Source: CAWDLX01 sp046728155
GTDB taxonomy: Bacteria; Actinomycetota; Actinomycetes; Mycobacteriales; Micromonosporaceae
Assembly: GCA_046728155.1 (NCBI GenBank)
Contig: JBKPDY010000031.1
Location: 21,383 to 85,382, forward strand
Reading direction: 5' to 3'
Length of the DNA: 64,000 nt
This document shows positions 53,785-62,498 of the stretch, one piece after another (positions within the stretch are counted from its first letter, which is position 1; each line of letters begins with the position of its first letter). The translations under genes were made by a program, and so were the position numbers. The notes under the pieces are model-generated. The model was not told the origin of the DNA. It did not search any database and saw nothing but the letters and a program-made list of their open reading frames with translations.

Positions 53785-54519
53785 ATGGGCGAGCGGGGTG
53801 TGGCCTTCGCGAACGTGTTCAACTTCCGCGATCTCGGGGGCTACCGGACCCGCCAGGGCGCGACCGTACGATGGCGACGGCTCTACCGCGCCGACGACCT
53901 CTCCAATCTCGGCGCGGACGAGTACGAACGCTTCGCCGCACTCGGCATCCGCACGGTGGTCGATCTGCGCCGGCCGACCGAGATCGAGGAGATCGGGCGT
54001 GCTCCCGAGCTGGCAGGCGTCGCCTACCACCACGTCCACCTCGAGCACCCGCAGTGGCAAGCGCGGGATTTCGCCAGTACCGCCGAGCGTGCTGCGTACG
54101 TGATCGAGCGGTACCAGGAGATGGCGGCCATCTCCGCCGACGGCCTCGGCGAGGCGCTGCGCCTGATCGCCGACGCCAATCTGGCGCCGCTGGTATTCCA
54201 CTGCATCGCCGGCAAGGACCGCACCGGCATCGTCGCCGCGTTGACGCTCAGCCTGCTCGGCGTCGGAGACGACGAGATCGTCGAGGACTACCACCTCAGT
54301 GAGCGTGTCGAGCCGATGGCATGGGCCCGATACACCAGCGAGCGCCGGCCCGACCTGCGTGACCTCCACCGGCCGTACGAGGTGTCGCCTCGAGCGGCGA
54401 TGCGGGGTTTCCTGGGCCACCTGCGCGCCGAGTACGGCTCTATCGATGCGTACGCCGCATCGATTGGAGTCAGTGACGAGTGCGCTGCGTCGATGCGCGC
54501 GCACCTGCTCGACGGGTAG
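53785..54519 (+). CDS. Tyrosine-type protein/lipid phosphatase (PtpB-like)
   Basis: The 244-residue protein has the CX5R signature HCIAGKDRTG with Cys140 and Arg146, and the N-terminal FNFRDLGGYRT and DLRRPTEIEEI blocks of the DSP/PtpB type. Substrates of this family are phosphotyrosine proteins or phosphoinositides; which one is unknown. It starts 10 bases after gntK, and its 3' end overlaps the convergent ilvE by 50 bases. Confidence 0.88.
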   Translation: MGERGVAFANVFNFRDLGGYRTRQGATVRWRRLYRADDLSNLGADEYERFAALGIRTVVDLRRPTEIEEIGRAPELAGVAYHHVHLEHPQWQARDFASTAERAAYVIERYQEMAAISADGLGEALRLIADANLAPLVFHCIAGKDRTGIVAALTLSLLGVGDDEIVEDYHLSERVEPMAWARYTSERRPDLRDLHRPYEVSPRAAMRGFLGHLRAEYGSIDAYAASIGVSDECAASMRAHLLDG

Positions 54520-55633
54520 AGCGCCGCGGTCGAGGTGGGTCGACGATCCGGTGCACCCAGCCGTACGGATCCTCGGCCCGGCCGCGCTGGATGTCGCGGA
54601 GTCGTTGGCGCAGGCCGCTCGCGATGGGCCCGGAACCGCCATCGGCGATCGTGAACTCACCATCGGGAGACCGCACCGTGCCGATCGGTGTGATCACCGC
54701 GGCGGTGCCGCAGGCGAACACCTCGGTGAGGCGCCCGCTCGCCGCGTCGGCGCGCCAGTCGTCGACGCTGATCGGCCGCTCCTCGACCGTGCGGCCCTCG
54801 GCTCGAGCCAGCATGATGATCGAATCACGGGTGATGCCGGCCAGGATGGTGCCCGTGAGCGGCGGGGTCGCCAGCGACCCGTCGTCGTACGCGAAGAAGA
54901 TGTTCATGCCGCCGAGTTCGTCGACGAACTTGAGCTCGTTCGTGTCGAGGAAGACCGCCTGGTCGCAGCCGTGATCGGCCGCTTCCGCCTGGGCCACCAG
55001 ACTCGACGCGTAGTTGCCGCCGCATTTCGCCGCCCCGGTACCGCCGCGCGCCGCTCGCGTGTACGTCGTGGAGATCCAGACCGAGATCGGCTTGAGGCCG
55101 GTCTTGAAGTAGGAGCCGACCGGCGAAGCGATCACCACGTACAGGTACTCGGCGGACGGCTTGACACCTAGGAAGACCTCGCTCGCGTACATGAACGGAC
55201 GGATGTAGAGCGAGCCATCGGGGTCGGTCGGCACCCACTGCTCGTCGATCGTGACCAGCTCGTCGATGGAGCTGAGGAAGAGCTCGTCGGGGAGCTGGGC
55301 CATCGCCATCCGGGCGGCGGAGTCGCGGAACCGGCGGGCGTTCGCCTCGGGGCGGAACGAGACGACGCCACCGTCGTCCGTGCGGTAGGCCTTCAGCCCC
55401 TCGAAGATCTCCTGCGCGTAGTGCAGGACCGCCGTCGCCGGGTCCAACGTGATCGGCGACCGGGCCGACACCAGCGGGTCGTACCAGCCCTTACCCTCCG
55501 CGTACCGGACAGTGACCATGTGGTCGGTGAAGACTCGACCGAATCCGGGGTTGGCCATGAGGGCAGCCCGCTCGGCGGCGGCTACGGGGTGTGCCGAGGG
55601 TTGGATGTCGAAGCCGAACTCACCACCGGTCAT
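54470..55633 (-). CDS. ilvE: Branched-chain amino acid aminotransferase IlvE
   Basis: The 387-residue fold-type IV PLP enzyme has HYAQEIFEGLKAYR, the PLP Lys in GTGAAKCGGNYASS, LDTNELKFVDELGGMNIFF and EVFACGTAAVITPIG. The conserved part ends at YGWVHRI; a 25-residue basic tail then runs antisense into the phosphatase gene. GGAGGTAGCT precedes ATG 55633. It catalyses the last step for Ile, Val and Leu. Confidence 0.95.
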   Translation of the reverse strand: MTGGEFGFDIQPSAHPVAAAERAALMANPGFGRVFTDHMVTVRYAEGKGWYDPLVSARSPITLDPATAVLHYAQEIFEGLKAYRTDDGGVVSFRPEANARRFRDSAARMAMAQLPDELFLSSIDELVTIDEQWVPTDPDGSLYIRPFMYASEVFLGVKPSAEYLYVVIASPVGSYFKTGLKPISVWISTTYTRAARGGTGAAKCGGNYASSLVAQAEAADHGCDQAVFLDTNELKFVDELGGMNIFFAYDDGSLATPPLTGTILAGITRDSIIMLARAEGRTVEERPISVDDWRADAASGRLTEVFACGTAAVITPIGTVRSPDGEFTIADGGSGPIASGLRQRLRDIQRGRAEDPYGWVHRIVDPPRPRRSTRRAGARASTQRTRH

Positions 55634-55775
55634 AGCTACCTCCGAGTCCTCGCAACCGCGTCCGCGGTCACTGAATGAACGTACCCGAACGAACGTTAAG
55701 TAAGTGTGTTCGCCCGGGTAGCTTGCTAACGGAATTTGCACGAGCAGGCGTTCGTACCGGCACGCCGGCCGGTCG

Positions 55776-56816
55776 TCAGGCGGCGAGGGTGGCCAGCCGG
55801 TCGCCGATGTCGTCGGTACGTAGGGGTACTCCGGCTGACCGACCCGCGAGTTCGGTCGCGACCGCGTGTTCGATCCGGCGGGCCGGCTCGGGGTGGCCGA
55901 TGTGGTCCAGCATCAGCGCTACCGAGAGGACAGTCGCGACGGGGTCGGCAATGCCCTGGCCGGCGATGTCGGGGGCGGAGCCGTGGACCGGCTCGAACAT
56001 CGACGGGTGAGCCCGGTCAGGATTGATGCAGCCGCTGGCGGCCAGGCCGATGCCACCGCATACCGCGGCGGCGATGTCGGTGAGTATGTCGCCGAAGAGG
56101 TTGTCCGTCACGATCACGTCGAACCGTTGTGGCTGCGTGGCGAGGAACATGGCGGCGGCATCGACATGCTGGTACTCGGTCGTGATCTCCGGGAACTCGG
56201 TTGCCACCGCGTCGAAGGTACGAGCCCACAGACCCCCGGCATGGGCCAGCACGTTGGTCTTGTGGACCATGGTGAGCTTGCGTCGCTCCCGCCGGCCGGC
56301 CCGGGTGAACGCGTCCCGGATGACACGTTCGACGCCGTGCCGGGTGTTCAGGCTCTCCTCGGTCGCCACCTCGGCCGGCGAGCCACGGTGCACCGTCCCG
56401 CCCGCGCCGGCGTAGAGGCCCTCGGTCCCTTCCCGTACGACGACGAAATCGATCTCGCCGGCCTTGACGGCAGCGAGCGGACTCGCCGTGCCCGGCCACA
56501 GTCGGGCAGGGCGAAGGTTGACGTACTGGTCGAAGGCGAACCGCAGCCTCAGCAGCAGGCCGCGCTCGAGAATGCCCGGCGGCAGCGCCGGGTCGCCCGG
56601 GGCTCCACCGACCGCACCGAGCAGGATCGCGTCGTGTCCGGACAGTTCGGCCAGGACGGAGTCGGGCAGTACCTCACCGGTGCGCTGGTAGCGCGCCGCG
56701 CCCAGGTCGTAGAACGTGGTCTCCACGTCCGGAAGGGCCGCCCGAAGTACCTTGACGCCCTCGTTCACCACCTCGACGCCGATGCCGTCGCCCGGGATCA
56801 CCGCGATCCGCGCCAT
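55776..56816 (-). CDS. leuB: 3-isopropylmalate dehydrogenase LeuB
   Basis: The 346-residue enzyme has IAVIPGDGIGVEVVNEG, VVREGTEGLYAGAGG, VHKTNVL, DNLFGDILTDIAAAVCGGIGLAAS and FEPVHGSAPDIAGQG. It oxidises and decarboxylates isopropylmalate in leucine synthesis. AGGAGATAGAGAC precedes ATG 56816. An inserted repeat begins 13 bases upstream of the start and includes a duplicate of the SD region. Confidence 0.95.
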   Translation of the reverse strand: MARIAVIPGDGIGVEVVNEGVKVLRAALPDVETTFYDLGAARYQRTGEVLPDSVLAELSGHDAILLGAVGGAPGDPALPPGILERGLLLRLRFAFDQYVNLRPARLWPGTASPLAAVKAGEIDFVVVREGTEGLYAGAGGTVHRGSPAEVATEESLNTRHGVERVIRDAFTRAGRRERRKLTMVHKTNVLAHAGGLWARTFDAVATEFPEITTEYQHVDAAAMFLATQPQRFDVIVTDNLFGDILTDIAAAVCGGIGLAASGCINPDRAHPSMFEPVHGSAPDIAGQGIADPVATVLSVALMLDHIGHPEPARRIEHAVATELAGRSAGVPLRTDDIGDRLATLAA

Positions 56817-56828
56817 GTCTCTATCTCC

Positions 56829-56982
56829 TCTCGCCTCCGCGCTCGCTCCGCTGCTGCCACCCCACGAAGTGCCGCGTTGTTCGGCTCGCAAGCTCGCCGA
56901 AGCAGCTCCGCTGCGCTCCACGTCTCCGCGAGGACCCCGGCCGGGCCTGTCGGCCCTGCGATGCTCACTCGCTGTCGGCTCG
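56829..56982. repeat. 154-base GC-rich element (long form) between leuB and serA
   Basis: The block is flanked by TATCTCC at 56822-56828 and 56983-56989, a 7-base direct repeat consistent with a target duplication of the leuB SD region. Its core GGGCCTGTCGGCCCTGCGATGCTC and end CTGTCGGCTCG match the copies at 17315 and 31266. Confidence 0.8.
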
Positions 56983-56995
56983 TATCTCCACGTCG

Positions 56996-58588
56996 TCAGT
57001 CGGTGAGGTCGACGGTGGCGGACGCAGTGGCGCCGATCGCCTCCGCCGCCGCGGTCAACAGGTCCGGCGGTACGGAGCTGTCCACCGTGAGCGTCATCAA
57101 CGCGTCGCCGCCGGCCTCCTTTCGCGCCACCTGCATCGCGGCGATGTTCACGCCGGCCTGGCCGAGGATCGTCCCGATCGCGCCGACGACACCGGGCCGG
57201 TCGGCGTACCGGAAGAAGAGCAGCACCCCTTCGGCGTCCAGTTCCAGGTCGAAACCGTCCAGCCCGGTCAGCTTGAGCGCTTCGTGGTGACCGGTGAGGT
57301 GCGTTCCGGCGACCGAGACGGTCCGGCCGTCCGGCAGGACCCCGAAGACGGTCACCAGGTTCGGGTGGTCGATCGTCTCGGGCGAGGTGGTGAGGCCGAC
57401 CTCGACCCCACGCTCGTCAGCGAGCAGGGGGGCGTTGACGTAGGTGACCTGTTCCTCCACGATCGCGGCGAAGATGCCTTTCGTCGCAGCCAGCTTCAAC
57501 ACGCTCACGTCGTACCCGGTCACCTCGCCGCGGACGTCGACGGTGACGCTGGCGGCGACCCCGCCGGCGACGGCGGTGAAGACGCGACCCAGCTTCTCGG
57601 CGAGCGGCAGCAGTGGGCGGACCTCCTCCGCGACGATTCCGCCCGCCTGTACGTTCACCGCGTCGGGCACGAACTCCCCGTCAAGGGCCAGCTTGACGCT
57701 GCGGGCCACGGTGAGGCCGGCCTTGTCCTGCGCCTCGTTGGTCGAGGCGCCGAGGTGAGGCGTCGCGACGACGGTCTCGAAGGCGAACAGCGGCGAAGAG
57801 ACGCAGGGCTCCTTCGCATACACGTCGATCCCGGCGCCGCCGACCCGGCCATCGGCGAGCGCGTCGGCGAGGGCCTGCTCGTCGATGAGTCCGCCGCGGG
57901 CAGCGTTGATGATGCGCACCCCGGGTTTGACCAGGGCGAGCTCTTTGGCACCGATGAGTCCGGTCGTCTCGGGGGTCTTCGGCAGGTGGATCGAGATGAA
58001 GTCGGACTCGCGCAGCAGGTCCTCGAGCCCGACCAGATGGACTCCCAACTGGGCCGCCCGCGCCGGCTGCACATACGGGTCATAGGCGATGACCCGGGTT
58101 CCGAACGCCGCGATGCGCTGCGCGAAGAGAACGCCGATGCGGCCCAGACCCACGACGCCGACCGTCTTTCCCTGGATCTCGACGCCGGTGTACTTCGACC
58201 GTTTCCACTCGCCGGCCTTGAGCGCGGACGAAGCCGACGCGGTGTGCCGGGCCACGGCCAGCAGGAGCGCCAGCGCCTGCTCGGCCGCGGAGACGATGTT
58301 CGACGTCGGAGCGTTGACCACCATGATCCCGCGGGCGGTCGCGGCGGCGATGTCGACGTTGTCCAGACCCACACCCGCCCGGGCGATCACCCTGAGCTGG
58401 CGCGCCGCGTCGACCGCCTCGGCATCGACCTGGGTGGCGCTGCGCACGATCACGGCGTCGGCATCGGCCAGCGCGGTCAACAGCGCCGGCCGGTCCGTGC
58501 CGTCGACCTGGCGTACGTCGAAGTCATGCGCGAGCGCCTCGACGGCGGCGGGTGCGAGCTCCTCGGTGACGAGTACGACTGCGGTCAC
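56996..58588 (-). CDS. serA: Phosphoglycerate dehydrogenase SerA (long form)
   Basis: SerA begins serine synthesis. The 530-residue protein has the Rossmann motif GLGRIGVLFAQRIAAFG, NAARGGLIDEQALADAL, HLGASTNEAQDKAG (catalytic His), then an ASB domain and a C-terminal ACT domain (YADRPGVVGAIGTILGQAGVNIAAMQV). This is the actinobacterial long form. GTG 58588 follows GAGGA. Its serA-leuB order is as in mycobacteria. Confidence 0.96.
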   Translation of the reverse strand: MTAVVLVTEELAPAAVEALAHDFDVRQVDGTDRPALLTALADADAVIVRSATQVDAEAVDAARQLRVIARAGVGLDNVDIAAATARGIMVVNAPTSNIVSAAEQALALLLAVARHTASASSALKAGEWKRSKYTGVEIQGKTVGVVGLGRIGVLFAQRIAAFGTRVIAYDPYVQPARAAQLGVHLVGLEDLLRESDFISIHLPKTPETTGLIGAKELALVKPGVRIINAARGGLIDEQALADALADGRVGGAGIDVYAKEPCVSSPLFAFETVVATPHLGASTNEAQDKAGLTVARSVKLALDGEFVPDAVNVQAGGIVAEEVRPLLPLAEKLGRVFTAVAGGVAASVTVDVRGEVTGYDVSVLKLAATKGIFAAIVEEQVTYVNAPLLADERGVEVGLTTSPETIDHPNLVTVFGVLPDGRTVSVAGTHLTGHHEALKLTGLDGFDLELDAEGVLLFFRYADRPGVVGAIGTILGQAGVNIAAMQVARKEAGGDALMTLTVDSSVPPDLLTAAAEAIGATASATVDLTD

Positions 58589-58632
58589 GGTGTCCTCACG
58601 GTCGGTCGACGGCGGCGAGCCGGGCCCACCAT

Positions 58633-59646
<1,014 letters not shown>

Positions 59647-59672
59647 GAGCTCCCTTTCCTATGAGGCTGCGG

Positions 59673-60188
59673 TCAGGACGCCGCGCGCAACACCGGCGCG
59701 GTGATCGAACGCGAACCCCGCCCGATGGCGACCACTCCCGACTGCACCATTTCCTTGATTCCGTACGGTTCGAGGTCGCGCAGCAGCGCGTCCAGCTTCT
59801 CGGCGGTTCCGGTCGCCTCGATCGTGAGCGCGTCCGGCGCCACGTCCACAACCCGGGCCCGGAAGAGCTGCACCGTCTCAAGGACCTGCGACCGGACCGG
59901 CCGGTCGGCCCGGACCTTCACCAGCAACAGTTCGCGCTGTACCGATGCGCCCGACTCCAGCTCCACGATCTTGAGAACGTTGACCAACTTGTTGAGCTGC
60001 TTCGTGACCTGCTCAAGCGGCGAGTCCTCCGCGTTCACGACGATAGTGATGCGCGAGATCTCGGGGTGCTCGGTCTCGCCCACCGCGAGCGAGTCGATGT
60101 TGAACCCTCGCCGGGAGAACAACCCCGCCACCCGGGCCAGGACGCCCGGCTTGTTCTCCACCAGTACCGAGAGGGTGTGCTTGCTCAT
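59673..60188 (-). CDS. ilvN: Acetolactate synthase small subunit IlvN/IlvH
   Basis: The 171-residue regulatory subunit has the ACT domain HTLSVLVENKPGVLARVAGLFSRRGFNIDSLAVG followed by the second domain with RELLLVKV. It confers valine feedback on IlvB. ATG 60188 is used; the ilvB stop is 20 bases upstream. Confidence 0.96.
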   Translation of the reverse strand: MSKHTLSVLVENKPGVLARVAGLFSRRGFNIDSLAVGETEHPEISRITIVVNAEDSPLEQVTKQLNKLVNVLKIVELESGASVQRELLLVKVRADRPVRSQVLETVQLFRARVVDVAPDALTIEATGTAEKLDALLRDLEPYGIKEMVQSGVVAIGRGSRSITAPVLRAAS

Positions 60189-60208
60189 CTCGTCTCGTCC
60201 TCTCCCGG

Positions 60209-62092
60209 CTACAGATCGTCGTCGTCGTCGAAGGTCGGCCGCACGTCGCGGGCGAACATGATCTCGTCGTTGCTCGTCCCGGCCGCCACCATCGGCCACA
60301 CCATCGCGTCCTTGCCGACCACGAAGTCGACGACGACCGGAGCATCCTCGATCTTCATCGCGGTCTCGATGGTGGCGTCCACATCGGCCGCTGTCTCACA
60401 GCGCAGGCCGACGCAGCCGAGGGCGTCGGCCAGCTTGACGAAGTCGGGAATCCGGTGCTTGTGCGTGCCCAGATCGGTGTGGGAGTACCGCTCGTTGTAG
60501 AACAGCGTCTGCCACTGCCGGACCATACCCAGGTTGCCGTTGTTGATGACCGCCACCTTGATCGGGATCCCCTCAAGCGCGCACGTCGCGAGCTCCTGAT
60601 TGGTCATCTGGAAGCATCCGTCGCCGTCGATGGCCCACACGACCTTGTCAGGCTGCCCCACCTTCGCACCCATGGCCGCCGGCACCGCGTAGCCCATCGT
60701 GCCCAGTCCGCCCGAGTTGAGCCAGGTGCCGGGCTTCTCGTACGAGATGAACTGGGAGGCCCACATCTGATGCTGACCGACCCCGGCGACGTAGATCGCG
60801 TCCGGACCGGCGATCTCGCCCAATCGCTTGATCACGAACTGCGGGGCGAGCGTGCCGTCCGGCGGTTCCTCCCAGCCCAACGGATACCGGTCCCGGATGT
60901 CGTCGAGCTGGCGCCACCAGTCGGCGATGTCGGCCCGATGTCCGGCTTTCTGCTCTGCGGTCACGGCCGCGATGAGGTCGTCGATCACGTACCGGGCGTC
61001 ACCGACGATCGGCACATCGGCGGCCCGGTTCTTGCCGATCTCGGCCGGATCGATGTCGGCGTGAACGACCATGGCACCGGGGGCGAAGCTGTCGAGCTTC
61101 CCGGTGACACGGTCGTCGAAGCGCGCGCCCAGCGTCACCAACAGGTCCGCCTTCTGCAGCGCGTACACGGCGCCGACAGTGCCGTGCATACCAGGCATGC
61201 CCATGTGCTGGCGATGGCTGTCCGGGAACGCCCCGCGGGCCATCAGCGTGGTCACTACGGGCGCGCCGCACAGCTCGGCCAGCCGGCGCAGGGACTCGGC
61301 CGCCCGCGCCTTGAGTACGCCACCGCCGACGTAGAGCACCGGGCGGCGGGCCATCGCGATCAACTTGGCCGCCTCGCGGATCTGCTTGCCATGTGGTTGC
61401 AACGTCGGCCGGTACCCCGGAAGGTCAAGTGTCGGCGGCCAGGAGAAGTCCGTGCGGGCCTGGAGCACGTCCTTGGGCACGTCGACGAGAACCGGTCCGG
61501 GGCGGCCGGTGCCGGCGAGGTGGAACGCCTCGGCGATGATCCGCGGAATGTCCTCGGCCCGCTGCACCAGGTAGTTGTGCTTGGTTATCGGCAGGGTGAT
61601 GCCCTGGATATCCGCTTCCTGGAAGGCGTCCGAGCCGATCGCCATGCTCGGCACCTGGCCGGTGATCGCCACCATCGCCACCGAGTCCATGTACGCGTCG
61701 GCGATCGGGGTGACCAGGTTCGTCGCGCCGGGGCCGGACGTGGCGACGCAGACGCCGACCTTCCCGGTCGCCTGGGCGTAGCCCGTTGCGGCGTGCCCCG
61801 CGCCCTGCTCGTGCCGGACCAGGATGTGCCGCACACTCGAGTCGAAGATCGGGTCGTACGCCGGCAGGATCGCCCCACCCGGGATTCCGAACATGACGTC
61901 CACCCCGAGCGACTCCAGCGACCGGACCAGCGCCTGCGCGCCGGTGACGGGCTCGGGTACCGCCGCCTTGGTCGGCTGGGCCGGCGACTGGTGGCCGCCG
62001 TGTCCATGTGCCTTCACACCCGCGGCGACGGTCAGCGGGGAGGGTGCGGGGCGGGACCCCGGTGGGGCGGAGTCTGACGGTGACTTGGTCAT
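60209..62092 (-). CDS. ilvB: Acetolactate synthase large subunit IlvB
   Basis: The TPP enzyme of 627 residues has VMFGIPGGAILPAYD, the catalytic Glu in VRHEQGAGHAATGYAQATG and the C-terminal GDGCFQMTNQELATC TPP motif. It makes acetolactate for Val/Leu and acetohydroxybutyrate for Ile. ATG 62092 is used; ATG 62101 is three codons up. The N-terminal 50 residues are a low-complexity extension. Its 5' leader is about 270 bases long and holds an attenuator. Confidence 0.96.
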   Translation of the reverse strand: MTKSPSDSAPPGSRPAPSPLTVAAGVKAHGHGGHQSPAQPTKAAVPEPVTGAQALVRSLESLGVDVMFGIPGGAILPAYDPIFDSSVRHILVRHEQGAGHAATGYAQATGKVGVCVATSGPGATNLVTPIADAYMDSVAMVAITGQVPSMAIGSDAFQEADIQGITLPITKHNYLVQRAEDIPRIIAEAFHLAGTGRPGPVLVDVPKDVLQARTDFSWPPTLDLPGYRPTLQPHGKQIREAAKLIAMARRPVLYVGGGVLKARAAESLRRLAELCGAPVVTTLMARGAFPDSHRQHMGMPGMHGTVGAVYALQKADLLVTLGARFDDRVTGKLDSFAPGAMVVHADIDPAEIGKNRAADVPIVGDARYVIDDLIAAVTAEQKAGHRADIADWWRQLDDIRDRYPLGWEEPPDGTLAPQFVIKRLGEIAGPDAIYVAGVGQHQMWASQFISYEKPGTWLNSGGLGTMGYAVPAAMGAKVGQPDKVVWAIDGDGCFQMTNQELATCALEGIPIKVAVINNGNLGMVRQWQTLFYNERYSHTDLGTHKHRIPDFVKLADALGCVGLRCETAADVDATIETAMKIEDAPVVVDFVVGKDAMVWPMVAAGTSNDEIMFARDVRPTFDDDDDL

Positions 62093-62167
62093 GGCGTCCA
62101 TGCCTTCGCTTCGGTGGTGCGGTGGGTCGTGCGCTGGGGCGGTCTGTGTCTGGCTGTGTGTGTCCGT

Positions 62168-62223
62168 TGCAAGCAGGGGCACCCTATTGACGCCTACGGG
62201 CAATAAGGGTGCCCCTGCTTGCA
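62168..62223. repeat. Near-perfect 22-pair hairpin in the ilvB leader
   Basis: TGCAAGCAGGGGCACCCTA... pairs with its complement across an 11-base loop with a single bulged base. It lies between the attenuator terminator and the ilvB start. The stem core GGGCACCCTA equals that of the hairpin at 32393-32429. Confidence 0.85.
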
Positions 62224-62252
62224 CGCGTCGCGTCCTTCGGGTCCCGAGCAGC

Positions 62253-62311
62253 AAAAGAGCCCGCGTGCTGGGCACGTGGGCTCGCGCGTCCGGGCAACGT
62301 CCCAGACGCGC
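62253..62311 (-). promoter_or_regulatory. ilvB transcription attenuator
   Basis: Toward ilvB, a stem GCGCGTC/GACGCGC (62284-62311) overlaps the leader stop codon. The terminator GAGCCCACGTGC-CCA-GCACGCGGGCTC (62257-62283; one G-U pair) follows with TTTT directly after. About 160 bases separate it from the ilvB start. Of the 406 bases between ilvB and ilvD, this, the leader peptide and the hairpin at 62168 are what I can identify; the ilvD promoter is not evident. Confidence 0.85.
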
Positions 62312-62340
62312 TACATGAGTACTCGAATCTCTCCGTGCAT
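62311..62340 (-). CDS. ilvB leader peptide (MHGEIRVLM)
   Basis: A 9-codon ORF starts ATG 62340 and stops at TAG overlapping the first attenuator stem. It ends with ATT CGA GTA CTC ATG, giving Ile, Val and Leu codons in a row of five. In-frame starts at 62361 and 62391 could lengthen it. The SD is weak. Confidence 0.65.
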   Translation of the reverse strand: MHGEIRVLM

Positions 62341-62498
62341 CACCCGCTCAGCCTGCCGCATTCTCACGGGACGAGTCAACCGATCCCACATTCTGGTCAA
62401 TGGCGACATCACGAATGGGTAACGGCGGCCAATCCCGATACGCGGAAACTTGGGTGGGCGCGTACCGCCGACCAGAACGACGGGAGCACACTGGGCCG

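Noticed and set aside
55680..55735. A LexA/SOS box upstream of ilvE
   Set aside because: CGAAC-gaac-GTTaag matches only one half of the CGAAC-n4-GTTCG consensus, and ilvE is not an SOS gene.
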